Shown piece after piece: positions 9,154 to 17,208 of a stretch of 44,247 bases of DNA. The DNA comes from Vibrio lentus (GTDB lineage: Bacteria; Pseudomonadota; Gammaproteobacteria; Enterobacterales; Vibrionaceae). The notes under the pieces were generated by a model. That model was not told the DNA's origin, ran no database searches, and worked only from the letters and a program-made list of their open reading frames with translations. Each line of letters opens with the position of its first letter. Position 1 is the stretch's first letter. The DNA lies in the NCBI RefSeq assembly GCF_002875945.1, contig NZ_MCZK01000125.1:1-44247 (forward strand), read 5' to 3'. A program made the translations under genes and the position numbers.

Positions 9154-9228
9154 TGATTTAATCGTTAAGTTGTTGATACTCATAATGAATGACTCGCGGC
9201 AGAACCGGCTTTCAGAGTCGTAAGCACT

Positions 9229-9265
9229 AAAAAAGGGTTGGCATTAATATGCCAACCCTTTTTAT
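9229..9265. terminator. Bidirectional terminator between ubiI and the ytfK homolog
   Basis: The arms AAAGGGTTGGCAT and ATGCCAACCCTTT form a nearly perfect stem around TAAT, flanked by A and T runs on both sides. It can terminate ubiI from the left and the ytfK homolog from the right. Confidence 0.9.
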
Positions 9266-9288
9266 TTAGAATTCTTTAGATAATCAGA

Positions 9289-9495
9289 TCAGGCGTATGC
9301 ACAACGCAGCTTCATGATTTCACTGTTGATCTCTTTCACGGTTTGAAAATGACGTTTCTCTGCTCGCTCCGGTAGTACGAGCTTGCCATTATCAAACTCA
9401 AATTTGCCGACGCCGTAAATGTAGATTCGTCCTTTGAAAAGTCGACTTACATGTTTAGCAATCATACCCGGTGTATAGCGCTTAAACAGTCTCAT
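9289..9495 (-). CDS. ytfK: YtfK-like DUF1107 protein, probable SpoT-linked stringent response modulator
   Basis: Small protein of 68 residues, the same length as E. coli YtfK. It shares the line-up F-[KQ]-R-Y-x-P in the first ten residues, then V-x-x-L-F-[KR]-G-R-[IL]-Y-I, then VG-x-FEFD-x-GK, the order seen in DUF1107 (PF06526). E. coli YtfK stimulates (p)ppGpp accumulation through SpoT during phosphate or fatty-acid starvation; that this homolog does the same is inference. The ATG at 9495 has an AAGGAT ribosome site. It stands alone between two terminators, with a TATAAT -10 element 34 nt upstream of the start. Confidence 0.8.
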   Translation of the reverse strand: MRLFKRYTPGMIAKHVSRLFKGRIYIYGVGKFEFDNGKLVLPERAEKRHFQTVKEINSEIMKLRCAYA

Positions 9496-9528
9496 TCTTA
9501 ATTATCCTTATATTTACCTAGCCTGCAT

Positions 9529-9563
9529 ATTATAGAAAAAATCCGTGATAATAATTGTGATAA
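9529..9563 (-). promoter_or_regulatory. Promoter of the ytfK homolog with a GTGATAA direct repeat over the -35 region
   Basis: A consensus -10 (TATAAT on the minus strand, 9529-9534) has no good -35 at 17-nt spacing. That position instead overlaps two identical GTGATAA heptamers at 9545-9551 and 9557-9563, 12 nt apart. A weak -35 with a direct repeat on top suggests an activator-dependent promoter. The regulator is not identified; the 12-nt period differs from the 11-nt pho box. Confidence 0.5.
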
Positions 9564-10059
9564 GCGTGGATTAATATGCAGCAGAGTTGACGTTTATTAG
9601 ATATTTGTGCTGTTCTAAGCACTTCCTGTAGTAAATATCTATTTTTACGTGAGCTTCTCCTCAAAATAATAGTGAGTAGGGAAACTGCCGTGAACTTTCC
9701 TGTTCGGTATTAAGCAGTAGAGATGTTACAAGTATAAGAATAGGCGGGATTTTTTTATTTGTGTAATCAAATTGTAAATTTTAGACATAAAAAAAGCCCG
9801 TCTAAAACGGGCGAATAGTCACAGATGCATTACACAAAAGTGGATACTGATGTTACTCAGTGGATTCACTTGTACTGATTTACCTAAAGGCTAGTCAGTA
9901 AATTAACAATAACGCAGATTTAACCTTGTGACTACTTATGCTTTTAATTTGATTAAATATTTACTATTAATGTGTTTTTCTTATGACGAACTTCACACAA
10001 AATATGTATTTAATGAAAACTTTAAGTGAGGTTTGCGATCAATTACGCCTTAGAGTCGA
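9564..10059. other. Gene-poor interval with orphan terminator and possible minus-strand small RNA
   Basis: No convincing coding frame is present on either strand. The left half (9564-9785) is AT-rich and shows nothing recognisable. The right half has a strong minus-strand terminator at 9789-9812 with no gene close before it: the nearest upstream gene, the YbaK-type deacylase, stops 250 nt away. Between them lie two inverted repeats, AGTG-gat-ACTGA/TCAGT-ggatt-CACT at 9839-9870 and TACTGA/TCAGTA around 9876-9900, so the transcript end could be a structured 3' UTR or an independent small RNA. Confidence 0.5.
9789..9812 (-). terminator. Orphan rho-independent terminator
   Basis: On the minus strand GCCCGT pairs with ACGGGC across a TTTAG loop, followed by a run of seven T. 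No minus-strand gene ends within 240 nt upstream of it. Confidence 0.85.
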
Positions 10060-10539
10060 TCATCGACAGATCTCTGCGACGATAGGGGCACACAAAGCCA
10101 TAAGATCATCGAGATCCAGCGCGACGCCAGCCATTCGATCGCCAGAGCTGATCGTCACGAAGGCGTTATTTTGCAGAGAAGGATCAAAAATGATCGGCAT
10201 GTGTCTCTTTAGAGCAAGCGGCCCAACACATCCAGCTTTAAAGCCAGTGATGGCTTCAACATCTTTCAGTGATACGCAGGTCATTCGACGGCAATTCAGT
10301 ACCGAGCGTACTTTCTTAGGGTCGACAGAGCGATCACCTGCAATACAAGCTAACGCATACTGGTTTCCCATATCCTTGAGCAGGATGCACTTGACCATTT
10401 GAGAGGCATCGATGCCTCGTTCTTGCGCTGTCTCTTCGATGCTGGTGGTTGGTTTGCTTTGCATCAGCAGGCGATAGTCCACCTGCTGTTGATCTAACCA
10501 TTGTGTAATCAGTGTTTCCACGTGGTTACTCTTCGTCAA
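10060..10539 (-). CDS. YbaK/EbsC-type aminoacyl-tRNA deacylase domain protein
   Basis: The 159-residue protein is a single YbaK/aminoacyl-tRNA editing domain. Visible are [23 protein letters not shown] near residues 31-53, containing the conserved Lys, [14 protein letters not shown] near residues 63-76, and [13 protein letters not shown] near residues 97-109, equivalent to the glycine-rich loop of the family. Members hydrolyse mischarged tRNAs such as Cys-tRNA(Pro) or Ala-tRNA(Pro); the exact specificity cannot be read here. The start overlaps the 3' end of ygfZ by 14 nt, so both are probably translated from one transcript. The gene symbol is left blank because several paralogous subfamilies exist. 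Confidence 0.8.
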   Translation of the reverse strand: MTKSNHVETLITQWLDQQQVDYRLLMQSKPTTSIEETAQERGIDASQMVKCILLKDMGNQYALACIAGDRSVDPKKVRSVLNCRRMTCVSLKDVEAITGFKAGCVGPLALKRHMPIIFDPSLQNNAFVTISSGDRMAGVALDLDDLMALCAPIVAEICR

Positions 10540-11497
10540 GGCTGTAAGGCAGTGGCAGAATGTTCCACACTTGATCAGGCTGCGCAGTCAATCGAAGCTG
10601 AACGTCGTCATCAAGGTTGTTTGGTAACACCATCAAACCAATCGCGTGGTTATCAGCAAACTGATACACATTTAATAGTCGGCCTGCACCACGCCAGTTT
10701 TCACCCACGCTGCGTTCTAGTTCAATCGTATTCTCAAGAGACAGTACATCTGAAGTCGTTCCAGAAACAATGCGCATCTCACGCTTGTTCATGCCACGGT
10801 ACTTAGCGCGAGCAACCGTTTCTTGACCTGTGTAGCAGCCTTTTGAAAAGCTGATACCGCCAATTGCTTGCAGGTTAAGTGCTTGAGGAATGTGTTCGTT
10901 TTGCTCTGCTTTCGATAGGTTCGGTTGAGCATCAAGAATTTCATAATACTGCCAAAGCGCTTCCGATACTTTTTCTGCTGTGCTACTTGATACCAAGGCT
11001 TCGGCTGCTTCTTGCGTAACAAGTAGAGCCCAACGGTTATCAGAGACTTGAACCGCTGTGCCACCAGAGATAACACGTACTTTACCTTGGCTTTCTGAAA
11101 TGGAGTCAATGTATTGATCTGCTGACTCGCCCATGACACCGATAACTACGTCAGACGTTTGCTCGATATCAACCTTAGAGAATACGGCGTATTTCTTGAT
11201 TTCAACTAACTCGACTTCAATTGCCGATTTAGGCTGCATGAGTGCGTAGCCACCGTTGTGGTGGAACAAACGAAAGATACTCCATACCTTTCCTTTCGCA
11301 TCACAATGCGCACCTAATGTAGATTCATCATTAGGAAGAGTGACGACATCGCACGTAACTTGACCTTGTAGGTACGACTTTTTGTCATCGCCTATCATGG
11401 TAATTGCGCTCCAATCAGACACGTGTGTCATCATCAGTTCTGGAAGCGATTCATTTTGCGTATGAGCGAGCGGCTGAAATGTGTTTTTCCAATCCAT
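10526..11497 (-). CDS. ygfZ: tRNA-modifying folate-binding protein YgfZ
   Basis: GcvT-like folate-binding protein that supports iron-sulfur enzymes, notably MiaB-dependent tRNA modification. The family hallmark KGCYTGQE occurs in the C-terminal half ([20 protein letters not shown] region). The N-terminal part has [10 protein letters not shown], typical of the fold. The open frame extends 64 codons upstream, but that extension is low-quality sequence covering the sdhE promoter. The ATG at 11497 (MDWKNTFQ) has an AGGAAAG ribosome site and gives 323 residues, close to the E. coli length of 326. It diverges from sdhE and overlaps the downstream deacylase gene. Confidence 0.92.
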   Translation of the reverse strand: MDWKNTFQPLAHTQNESLPELMMTHVSDWSAITMIGDDKKSYLQGQVTCDVVTLPNDESTLGAHCDAKGKVWSIFRLFHHNGGYALMQPKSAIEVELVEIKKYAVFSKVDIEQTSDVVIGVMGESADQYIDSISESQGKVRVISGGTAVQVSDNRWALLVTQEAAEALVSSSTAEKVSEALWQYYEILDAQPNLSKAEQNEHIPQALNLQAIGGISFSKGCYTGQETVARAKYRGMNKREMRIVSGTTSDVLSLENTIELERSVGENWRGAGRLLNVYQFADNHAIGLMVLPNNLDDDVQLRLTAQPDQVWNILPLPYSLDEE

Positions 11498-11664
11498 TTT
11501 ATCTTTCCTAAGAATTTTATTTGGCTCTATGTTAATCCGGTTCTGTTTCTTTGTCAGCCTAGGTTTTTTTGTGAGCTTAGATAGGGACTGTGACTCACAT
11601 AGTAGTTGCAGAGCGTATGACTTGTTACACTCCGAGAAAGAAAAATTATAGGTGAGGATAGCCA

Positions 11665-11925
11665 ATGTACACTGCAGAGCAGAAAGCACGAATTAAATGG
11701 GGTTGCCGTCGCGGCATGTTAGAACTTGATGTAGTCATCATGCCATTTTTTGAAGAGTGTTTTGATTCATTGCAAGAGCAGGAACAGCGCGAGTTTGTTT
11801 CTCTATTAGAGTGTGATGACCCAGATTTGTTTACTTGGGTGATGGGACACGGGCGCAGTGAAAACCTAGGTCATGCATCAATGGTTGATAAAATTGTCGC
11901 GCATAACCTCAGCAAGGTTCGTTAG
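11665..11925 (+). CDS. sdhE: FAD assembly factor SdhE (YgfY)
   Basis: Protein of 86 residues that promotes covalent flavinylation of succinate dehydrogenase and fumarate reductase. The required RGMLELD motif is present at residues about 16-22, preceded by KWGCR as in the family. The C-terminal [10 protein letters not shown] segment is also conserved. An AGGTGAGGAT region upstream gives a ribosome site. It is followed by, and overlaps in the frame chosen, the ygfX homolog, the same pairing as in E. coli. Confidence 0.93.
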   Translation: MYTAEQKARIKWGCRRGMLELDVVIMPFFEECFDSLQEQEQREFVSLLECDDPDLFTWVMGHGRSENLGHASMVDKIVAHNLSKVR

Positions 11926-12301
11926 GCTTCAGCTTAACCCTTCATATTCCGCATTATTTGCAAAAGGCACTATTTTTGGGTGCCTTTTGTTTTTCATCGT
12001 ATTCTCCTCCATCCCTCTTGTTGCCAGTCTCTACTGTTTATATATCATGATCTCTTTATTCAAAACCGATACGGTTGTGGTGAATGCGGCTCAAGGTTAT
12101 TTCGATTACAAGCTTGATGGGGAAGTTAGATTGAATGACCAACGTTATGTTCTCAAGACCGTCGATAAGGTTTGGGCGCAATTTTTCGTTAAGCTGAGTT
12201 TTGAATGTGGACATTCAGTCCTGTTATGGCGAGATAGTTGTGATGAGCGTGAGTATCGACATTTTCTCGCAAACCTACAACGAGCCCGCGAGATAAACTA
12301 G
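11873..12301 (+). CDS. ygfX: YgfX (CptA) family membrane protein
   Basis: Small protein with two adjacent transmembrane segments (about residues 32-45 and 46-64) and a cytoplasmic C-terminal domain, the layout of YgfX/CptA. In E. coli the sdhE-ygfX pair was described as a toxin-antitoxin system acting on cytoskeletal proteins; later work favours the SdhE flavinylation role, so a toxin label is doubtful. The ATG at 11873 lies inside sdhE (53-nt overlap) and has a poorly spaced ribosome site. The true start may be a non-ATG codon nearer the sdhE stop, since the conserved part begins around FVRLQLNPS. The product is assigned mainly by position and topology. Confidence 0.72.
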   Translation: MHQWLIKLSRITSARFVRLQLNPSYSALFAKGTIFGCLLFFIVFSSIPLVASLYCLYIMISLFKTDTVVVNAAQGYFDYKLDGEVRLNDQRYVLKTVDKVWAQFFVKLSFECGHSVLLWRDSCDEREYRHFLANLQRAREIN

Positions 12302-12321
12302 AGCATCAAATAAAAGAAAGC

Positions 12322-12356
12322 GTAGATAAAAGAAAAGAGAGCACTTGGCTCCCTTT
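12322..12356 (-). terminator. Probable terminator of nadB
   Basis: On the minus strand AAAGGGAGC pairs fully (one G-U) with GCTCTCTTT around CAAGT, and is followed by a T-rich tract. It lies about 55 nt past the nadB stop. The same hairpin could also serve the converging ygfX transcript. Confidence 0.65.
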
Positions 12357-12410
12357 CGTTTGATTGCTTTTGGTTAACGCACTAAGTCGCTAACAACTTT
12401 TAACCAATGG

Positions 12411-14027
12411 TTATGATTGGTTTCTCTCTGGTGTGAGAATGGTTGGACCGCTGTCTTCCGCAAGCTCTGGGTAATCCAACGTATAGTGCAGACCTCGGCT
12501 CTCTTTACGTTGCATCGCACAACGCACCATCAGTTCAGCCACTTGCAATAAGTTACGCAGTTCAAGCAGGTTGTTCGAAACCTTAAAGTAGCTGTAGTAC
12601 TCATGAGTTTCTTGCTGCAGCATCTGAATACGGCGCATTGCACGTTCTAGACGCTTATCAGTACGAACGATACCCATGTAATCCCACATAAACAGGCGCA
12701 GTTCGTGCCAGTTATGCTGAATGATCACCTCTTCATCACTGTTAGTGACTTGGCTTTCGTCCCATGCAGGTAGTTCAGCGCACAATTGAGATTGGTCGAT
12801 GTTCTCAACGATATCTTTTGCTGCTGCCCATGCGTATACCACACACTCAAGCAGTGAGTTTGAAGCCATGCGGTTTGCACCGTGTAAGCCGGTGTAGCTC
12901 ACTTCGCCAATCGCATATAAGTTAGTTAAGTCGGTTTGACCTTGCTTATTCACCATAACGCCACCACAAGTGTAGTGGGCAGCCGGTACGATAGGGATCG
13001 GCTCTTTGGTCATGTCGATACCCAAATCCATCAAACGAGTGTGGATCATTGGGAAATGCGCGGTGATGAATTCTTCAGGCTTGTGGCTGATGTCGACATA
13101 CATGCAGTCTGCGCCTAAACGCTTCATTTCGAAGTCAATCGCACGAGCAACCACATCACGAGGAGCTAGTTCACCACGCTCGTCGAAGTCCTTCATGAAT
13201 CTTGAACCATCAGGGCGACGTAAGTAAGCACCTTCACCACGCAATGCTTCTGTCAGAAGGAAGTTACGCGCTTCTGGGTGGAATAGACACGTTGGGTGGA
13301 ATTGGTTGAATTCGAGGTTTGCGACACGACAACCAGCACGCCAAGCGATAGCAATACCATCACCTGAAGAGACATCAGGGTTTGAAGTGTATTGGTAAAC
13401 CTTGGAAGCGCCGCCAGTTGCTAGTACTACAAACTTAGCACGCACGGTTTCTACGTGTTCTTGGTTACGGTTCCAGATGTAGGCACCGATAACCTTGTCT
13501 TTTGAACCACCAACTTTATCTTCAGTGATCAAATCAAGCGCATTATGGCGCTCAAAGATCTCGATGTTGGGGTGGTTATTGACGTTGTCTTGTAGTGAGG
13601 TTTGCATCGCCATGCCAGTTGCATCGGCAGCGTGCAAAATTCGACGGTGGCTGTGCCCACCTTCACGGGTTAGGTGATATTTAGGTTGACCTTCGGTGCT
13701 GTTCTCATCTTTATCAAATGGAACACCGCCATCAATTAGCCATTGCACACACTCTTTTGCATTTTCAGCAATGAATTGAACTGTATCTTCTTCACATAGC
13801 CCAGCACCAGCAATTTGAGTATCTTCTACGTGAGACTCAATACTGTCTGATTCATCGAATACCGCGGCAATACCACCTTGTGCGTAATACGTCGATCCTT
13901 CGCTACGTGGTCCTTTGCTTAATACAATTACTTTTGCATGTTCTGCTACACGTAAGGCTAATGACAAGCCTGCCGCACCACTTCCTACCACTAATACATC
14001 ACACTGATGTTCACGGTTTGCGTTCAT
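12411..14027 (-). CDS. nadB: L-aspartate oxidase
   Basis: FAD enzyme that oxidises L-aspartate to iminoaspartate, the first step of de novo NAD synthesis. Its 538 residues match the family (540 in E. coli). The dinucleotide motif [19 protein letters not shown] is near the N-terminus. The flavoprotein stretches [24 protein letters not shown] and FNQFHPTCL are present, and the C-terminal helical domain covers the last 120 residues. The frame is open a further 42 codons upstream, but the ATG at 14027 ([15 protein letters not shown]) is the position expected from homologs. It diverges from rpoE, a conserved arrangement. Confidence 0.95.
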   Translation of the reverse strand: MNANREHQCDVLVVGSGAAGLSLALRVAEHAKVIVLSKGPRSEGSTYYAQGGIAAVFDESDSIESHVEDTQIAGAGLCEEDTVQFIAENAKECVQWLIDGGVPFDKDENSTEGQPKYHLTREGGHSHRRILHAADATGMAMQTSLQDNVNNHPNIEIFERHNALDLITEDKVGGSKDKVIGAYIWNRNQEHVETVRAKFVVLATGGASKVYQYTSNPDVSSGDGIAIAWRAGCRVANLEFNQFHPTCLFHPEARNFLLTEALRGEGAYLRRPDGSRFMKDFDERGELAPRDVVARAIDFEMKRLGADCMYVDISHKPEEFITAHFPMIHTRLMDLGIDMTKEPIPIVPAAHYTCGGVMVNKQGQTDLTNLYAIGEVSYTGLHGANRMASNSLLECVVYAWAAAKDIVENIDQSQLCAELPAWDESQVTNSDEEVIIQHNWHELRLFMWDYMGIVRTDKRLERAMRRIQMLQQETHEYYSYFKVSNNLLELRNLLQVAELMVRCAMQRKESRGLHYTLDYPELAEDSGPTILTPERNQS

Positions 14028-14289
14028 AAAACTTATTAAATCCCGGGCTATAGTAGAGTTGTCCACTCTCAATTGACTCTGTCTTGTTTTAGGAGTTGGG
14101 GTAAGACTGTTATAATCCCCGCAGTGCCATCCTAAAACGCTATGCAAAATCAAGATATAGACAGCTATCTAGAAATATTTAATTGCTCAATACCATTGCT
14201 TTTGCTCAAGTTTCCCCAAATTAATAGGGATAGCTATTTTTATTACATCACATTGTGAAACAATAATGGCAAATAATTTTAAGAAAGTT
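14028..14289. promoter_or_regulatory. nadB leader and promoter region
   Basis: This is the nadB-proximal part of the 389-nt gap between nadB and rpoE. It is AT-rich beyond 14160 and should hold the nadB promoter on the minus strand. No clear operator was recognised, and no gene is seen. Confidence 0.4.
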
Positions 14290-14318
14290 GGAACTTTCAG
14301 TATTTGGCTTAGTCACAA
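14290..14318 (+). promoter_or_regulatory. Sigma-E-type promoter of rpoE
   Basis: GGAACTT at 14290-14296 and GTCACAA at 14312-14318 are separated by 15 nt. The -35 matches the sigma-E consensus exactly, and the -10 matches GTCTAA in part. The start of transcription would fall about 93 nt before the rpoE ATG, giving the positive autoregulation known for rpoE in E. coli and Vibrio. Confidence 0.8.
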
Positions 14319-14416
14319 TAGTGCTCTTGTAGACGGTGGTGTCAATACTACATTTCGCATAATTAGTACCCATATCTGCGAAGGTAAGGGTTATAACAAT
14401 AGGAGTACCCGCTCGA

Positions 14417-14995
14417 ATGAACGAGCAGCTAACCGATCAAGTGTTGATTGAGCGAGTGCAGAGTGGAGATAAGCAGGCATTTAACTTACTAGTGGTTAAG
14501 TACCAAAATAAAGTTTGTAACCTTATCTCTCGATACGTGAATAATTCTGGTGATGTACCTGATGTAGCACAAGAAGCTTTTATTAAAGCTTACCGCGCGA
14601 TACCTAATTTTCGTGGCGAAAGTGCTTTCTATACATGGTTGTACCGAATTGCCGTGAACACCGCTAAAAATCATATTGTTGCTCAGAGCCGCAGGCCGCC
14701 AGCAACAGATGTTGATGCAGAAGATGCAGAATATTACGAAACAGGCAGCGCGTTAAAAGAAATATCGAACCCTGAGAACTTAACGCTGTCCAAAGAATTG
14801 AAACAGGTCGTTTTTGGTGCGATTGAAGCGTTACCAGAAGACTTAAAAACTGCAATGACGCTGCGTGAGCTCGAAGGTTTGAGCTACGAAGAGATTGCAG
14901 AAGTAATGGATTGCCCTGTAGGAACCGTACGTTCGCGTATTTTCCGAGCTCGTGAAGCAGTGGAAAAGAAAATTAAACCTCTTTTGCAACGCTAG
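14417..14995 (+). CDS. rpoE: RNA polymerase sigma factor RpoE (sigma-24, extracytoplasmic stress)
   Basis: Group 4 (ECF) sigma factor of 192 residues that directs the envelope stress regulon. Region 2 is seen in NLLVVKYQNKVCNLISRYV through DVAQEAFIKAYRAIPNFRGES and FYTWLYRIAVNTAKNHI. Region 4 carries ELEGLSYEEIAEVMDCPVGTVRSRIFRARE, the helix-turn-helix that reads the -35. The ATG is preceded by an AGGAGT ribosome site. It begins the operon rpoE-rseA-rseB-rseC and is controlled by the sigma-E promoter upstream and by the anti-sigma factor RseA encoded next. Confidence 0.97.
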   Translation: MNEQLTDQVLIERVQSGDKQAFNLLVVKYQNKVCNLISRYVNNSGDVPDVAQEAFIKAYRAIPNFRGESAFYTWLYRIAVNTAKNHIVAQSRRPPATDVDAEDAEYYETGSALKEISNPENLTLSKELKQVVFGAIEALPEDLKTAMTLRELEGLSYEEIAEVMDCPVGTVRSRIFRAREAVEKKIKPLLQR

Positions 14996-15021
14996 AACTT
15001 GTAATAATTATGGTGAAAATA

Positions 15022-15645
15022 ATGGCTGATAAAGAAAAGCTTTCGACACTCATGGATGGAGAAATGATCGACAAAGCTCTGATTGCAGAGTTGGAGTCTG
15101 ATCAAGAAAGCATGGATACCTGGCAGAATTACCATTTAATTGGTGATGTAATGCGTGGGGATGCGCCAGAAAGTCAAGGTTGGAACATTGCTAACAGTGT
15201 TGCCGCTGCGCTTGAAAGCGAGCCAGCACACGGTTCAATGTCGAACTTGCACCAAGTGAATGTAGAACCTGTTGTTGCTCCAATTGAAGAACAACCGAAA
15301 CCTCAACAAGCGAAGCGCCAGCTTCCTGCTTGGTTACAACAGTTTGGACAAGTTGCCGTTGCAGCCTGTGTTTCTCTAGCTGTTGTGTTAGGTGTTCAAC
15401 AATATGGTGGCAGTGACCCAGCAGCACCAGAACAGCTGCCTGTACTCCAGACGATTCCGTTTGCGGGTTCTGCTGAACCAGTAAGCTTAACGCGTGACTC
15501 TGTTGAGAAACCAGCATCTGAAGCTAACTTGCAAGAGCAGCGCAAACGCGTTCATGCACTGTTAGAAGATTATGAGTTACAGCTAAGATTAAACAGTGAT
15601 GCATCGCCAATGCAAGATGCACATCTAGAATCGGACATTGAATGA
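15022..15645 (+). CDS. rseA: Anti-sigma-E factor RseA
   Basis: Single-pass inner-membrane protein that sequesters RpoE and is degraded stepwise by DegS, RseP and ClpXP on outer-membrane stress. The cytoplasmic anti-sigma domain occupies the N-terminus (KLSTLMDGEMIDKALIAEL, then TWQNYHLIGDVMRGD, the conserved core). A transmembrane segment follows near residues 108-126 (VAVAACVSLAVVLGVQQ). The remainder is periplasmic and includes the RseB-binding part. An ATG at 15010 is in frame, but MADKEKLS at 15022 matches homologs; this start gives 207 residues. It overlaps rseB by 4 nt. Confidence 0.93.
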   Translation: MADKEKLSTLMDGEMIDKALIAELESDQESMDTWQNYHLIGDVMRGDAPESQGWNIANSVAAALESEPAHGSMSNLHQVNVEPVVAPIEEQPKPQQAKRQLPAWLQQFGQVAVAACVSLAVVLGVQQYGGSDPAAPEQLPVLQTIPFAGSAEPVSLTRDSVEKPASEANLQEQRKRVHALLEDYELQLRLNSDASPMQDAHLESDIE

Positions 15646-16604
15646 AGAAAATCCTGGTCAGTGCACTGACACTGTTCAGCTTGATGTCTCCAACGGCCTT
15701 TGCAGAGGAAATTACTGCAAAGGCGTTATTGCATCAAATGAACGAGGCCAGTCAGCATCTAAATTACGAACTCTCCTATATTTTGATAAAGAAGAGCAGT
15801 ATTGAACCTCTGCTTTATCGTCATGCAGTTAACGACGAGCAACAACTCGCACACCTTGTTTACTTAAGCGGTCCTGTTCGCGAAGTCATTCGACGTGGCG
15901 ACGAAGTTAGCTATATAGAACCGGGTACAGAACCATTCACTATCCAGTCTGGCAGTATGGTTGCACCTGTCATTCCTATGATTAACCGAGATATTGACGC
16001 GCTCAACGACTACTACGATTTCGTGAAAGTTGGACGAGCTCGTGAAGCTGGAAGTACCACACAAGTGTTGCGAGTGGTTCCGAAAGATGGGCTTCGCTAC
16101 TCTTATGTCGTATGGGTTGACGAAAAAACTAATCTTCCTTTACGTGCCGATCTTCTTGATCGTGACGGTGAAGTCTTAGAACAGTACCGCACTATTTCTT
16201 ACGTGGTGAATGACAAAATTGCTGAGGCGATGGGGGGCTTGAATAGCGCTCAACTACCTAAAGTATTGTCATTACCTGAAGGCTTAGTGAGTGAAACGAA
16301 CTGGGAAGTGTCTTGGATTCCGGAAGGCTTTAAGTCAAAAGAACTCAGTCGTTATCCAATGGCGGCAACCAATAAAATGGTTGAGAGCCAACTGTTCAGT
16401 GATGGCTTGTTCAGTTTCTCGGTGTACGTTGCCGATAAAGATGAGCATTCATTGAAAGGTCAGTTGGTGCGTCAAGGTCGCAGAACGTTACACAGTTTGG
16501 TGAATGGAGACCGCGAGATCTCTGTGGTGGGTGACATTCCGCCAGCCACCGCTAAGCGTATTGCTCAATCGATCAAGTTTGCTAATCCGGTTGCAGCGCA
16601 ATGA
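15642..16604 (+). CDS. rseB: Sigma-E regulatory protein RseB
   Basis: Periplasmic protein that binds RseA and protects it from DegS; it releases on sensing lipopolysaccharide or mislocalised lipoprotein. The 320-residue product has a signal peptide (MKKILVSALTLFSLMSPTAFA, cleavage near residue 21). The MucB/RseB lipid-sensing domain follows, with VYLSGPVREVIRRGDEVSYI-like and YSYVVWVDEKTNLPLRADLLD stretches. The start overlaps the rseA stop (ATGA), indicating translational coupling, and its own stop overlaps rseC in the same way. Confidence 0.93.
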   Translation: MKKILVSALTLFSLMSPTAFAEEITAKALLHQMNEASQHLNYELSYILIKKSSIEPLLYRHAVNDEQQLAHLVYLSGPVREVIRRGDEVSYIEPGTEPFTIQSGSMVAPVIPMINRDIDALNDYYDFVKVGRAREAGSTTQVLRVVPKDGLRYSYVVWVDEKTNLPLRADLLDRDGEVLEQYRTISYVVNDKIAEAMGGLNSAQLPKVLSLPEGLVSETNWEVSWIPEGFKSKELSRYPMAATNKMVESQLFSDGLFSFSVYVADKDEHSLKGQLVRQGRRTLHSLVNGDREISVVGDIPPATAKRIAQSIKFANPVAAQ

Positions 16605-17071
16605 TGACCGCGCTTGCTACCGTCAGCTCAGTCGAACAAAAAGGTAAGCAATTTTTTGTTCATCTGAGCTGCGAACAACAAACCAGTTGCAATAGCTGTT
16701 CTTCTCAAAAAAGCTGTGGAACCGGTATTGTCACTAAAGCTGTCGGCAATAAATCTTTGTTTTGGCAGCTGAAAACCAAAAGTTTAGTTAAAGCAGGACA
16801 AATCGTAGAAATTGGCTTTCCAGAAAAAAGCCTACTTCAGTCGGCGGCGGTTGTTTACCTCATTCCACTTTTCATGTTGATGATTGGTGCTGGTTTTGGA
16901 CAACTCTTGTTACAACCCTTACTCCAAGGGGGCGAGGGCATTGTTATCTTAAGTGCTACGCTGTTTACTGCTGGTGGTATTGCCTTAGCGAAGCGCTTAG
17001 CCAAACCTATGGAAGACAAATCCAAGCAAGAAGTCGTCTTGATTCGAATCCTAGGCGAGCCTCTAGTCTAA
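16601..17071 (+). CDS. rseC: RseC (SoxR-reducing system / sigma-E positive regulator family)
   Basis: Inner-membrane protein of 156 residues with two transmembrane segments (about 85-105 and 112-130). An N-terminal cysteine cluster has the spacing C-x5-C-x2-C-x5-C (CEQQTSCNSCSSQKSC), consistent with a metal or iron-sulfur site as in RseC/MucC proteins. E. coli RseC takes part in the reducing system for SoxR with the Rsx complex, and has a mild effect on sigma-E. It is the last gene of the rpoE operon, coupled to rseB by a 4-nt overlap. Confidence 0.92.
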   Translation: MMTALATVSSVEQKGKQFFVHLSCEQQTSCNSCSSQKSCGTGIVTKAVGNKSLFWQLKTKSLVKAGQIVEIGFPEKSLLQSAAVVYLIPLFMLMIGAGFGQLLLQPLLQGGEGIVILSATLFTAGGIALAKRLAKPMEDKSKQEVVLIRILGEPLV

Positions 17072-17208
17072 TTTATGATGCTTCTTGCCCTTAAATTGGG
17101 TAGAATCTGCCAACTTGATTGAAATGCCGCCACCAGTGCTGACTGTAGATTGGACGCGTCGCGGCTTTCTTATTATCCCTATTCAAAGAGTTTAGTCACA
17201 CCAAGCCT

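Noticed and set aside
9983..10402. Plus-strand open frame of 139 codons
   Set aside because: It is antisense to the YbaK-type gene, whose domain is clear on the other strand.
10789..11139. Minus-strand open frame of 116 codons inside ygfZ
   Set aside because: It is a shifted frame of ygfZ with no independent evidence.
11873..12301. sdhE-ygfX as a novel toxin-antitoxin system
   Set aside because: The pair is a known conserved core locus. SdhE is well supported as a flavinylation factor and nothing here departs from the usual arrangement.
14266..14451. Plus-strand open frame of 61 codons upstream of rpoE
   Set aside because: It covers the sigma-E promoter and rpoE leader and overlaps the rpoE start in another frame; no protein-like conservation is apparent.
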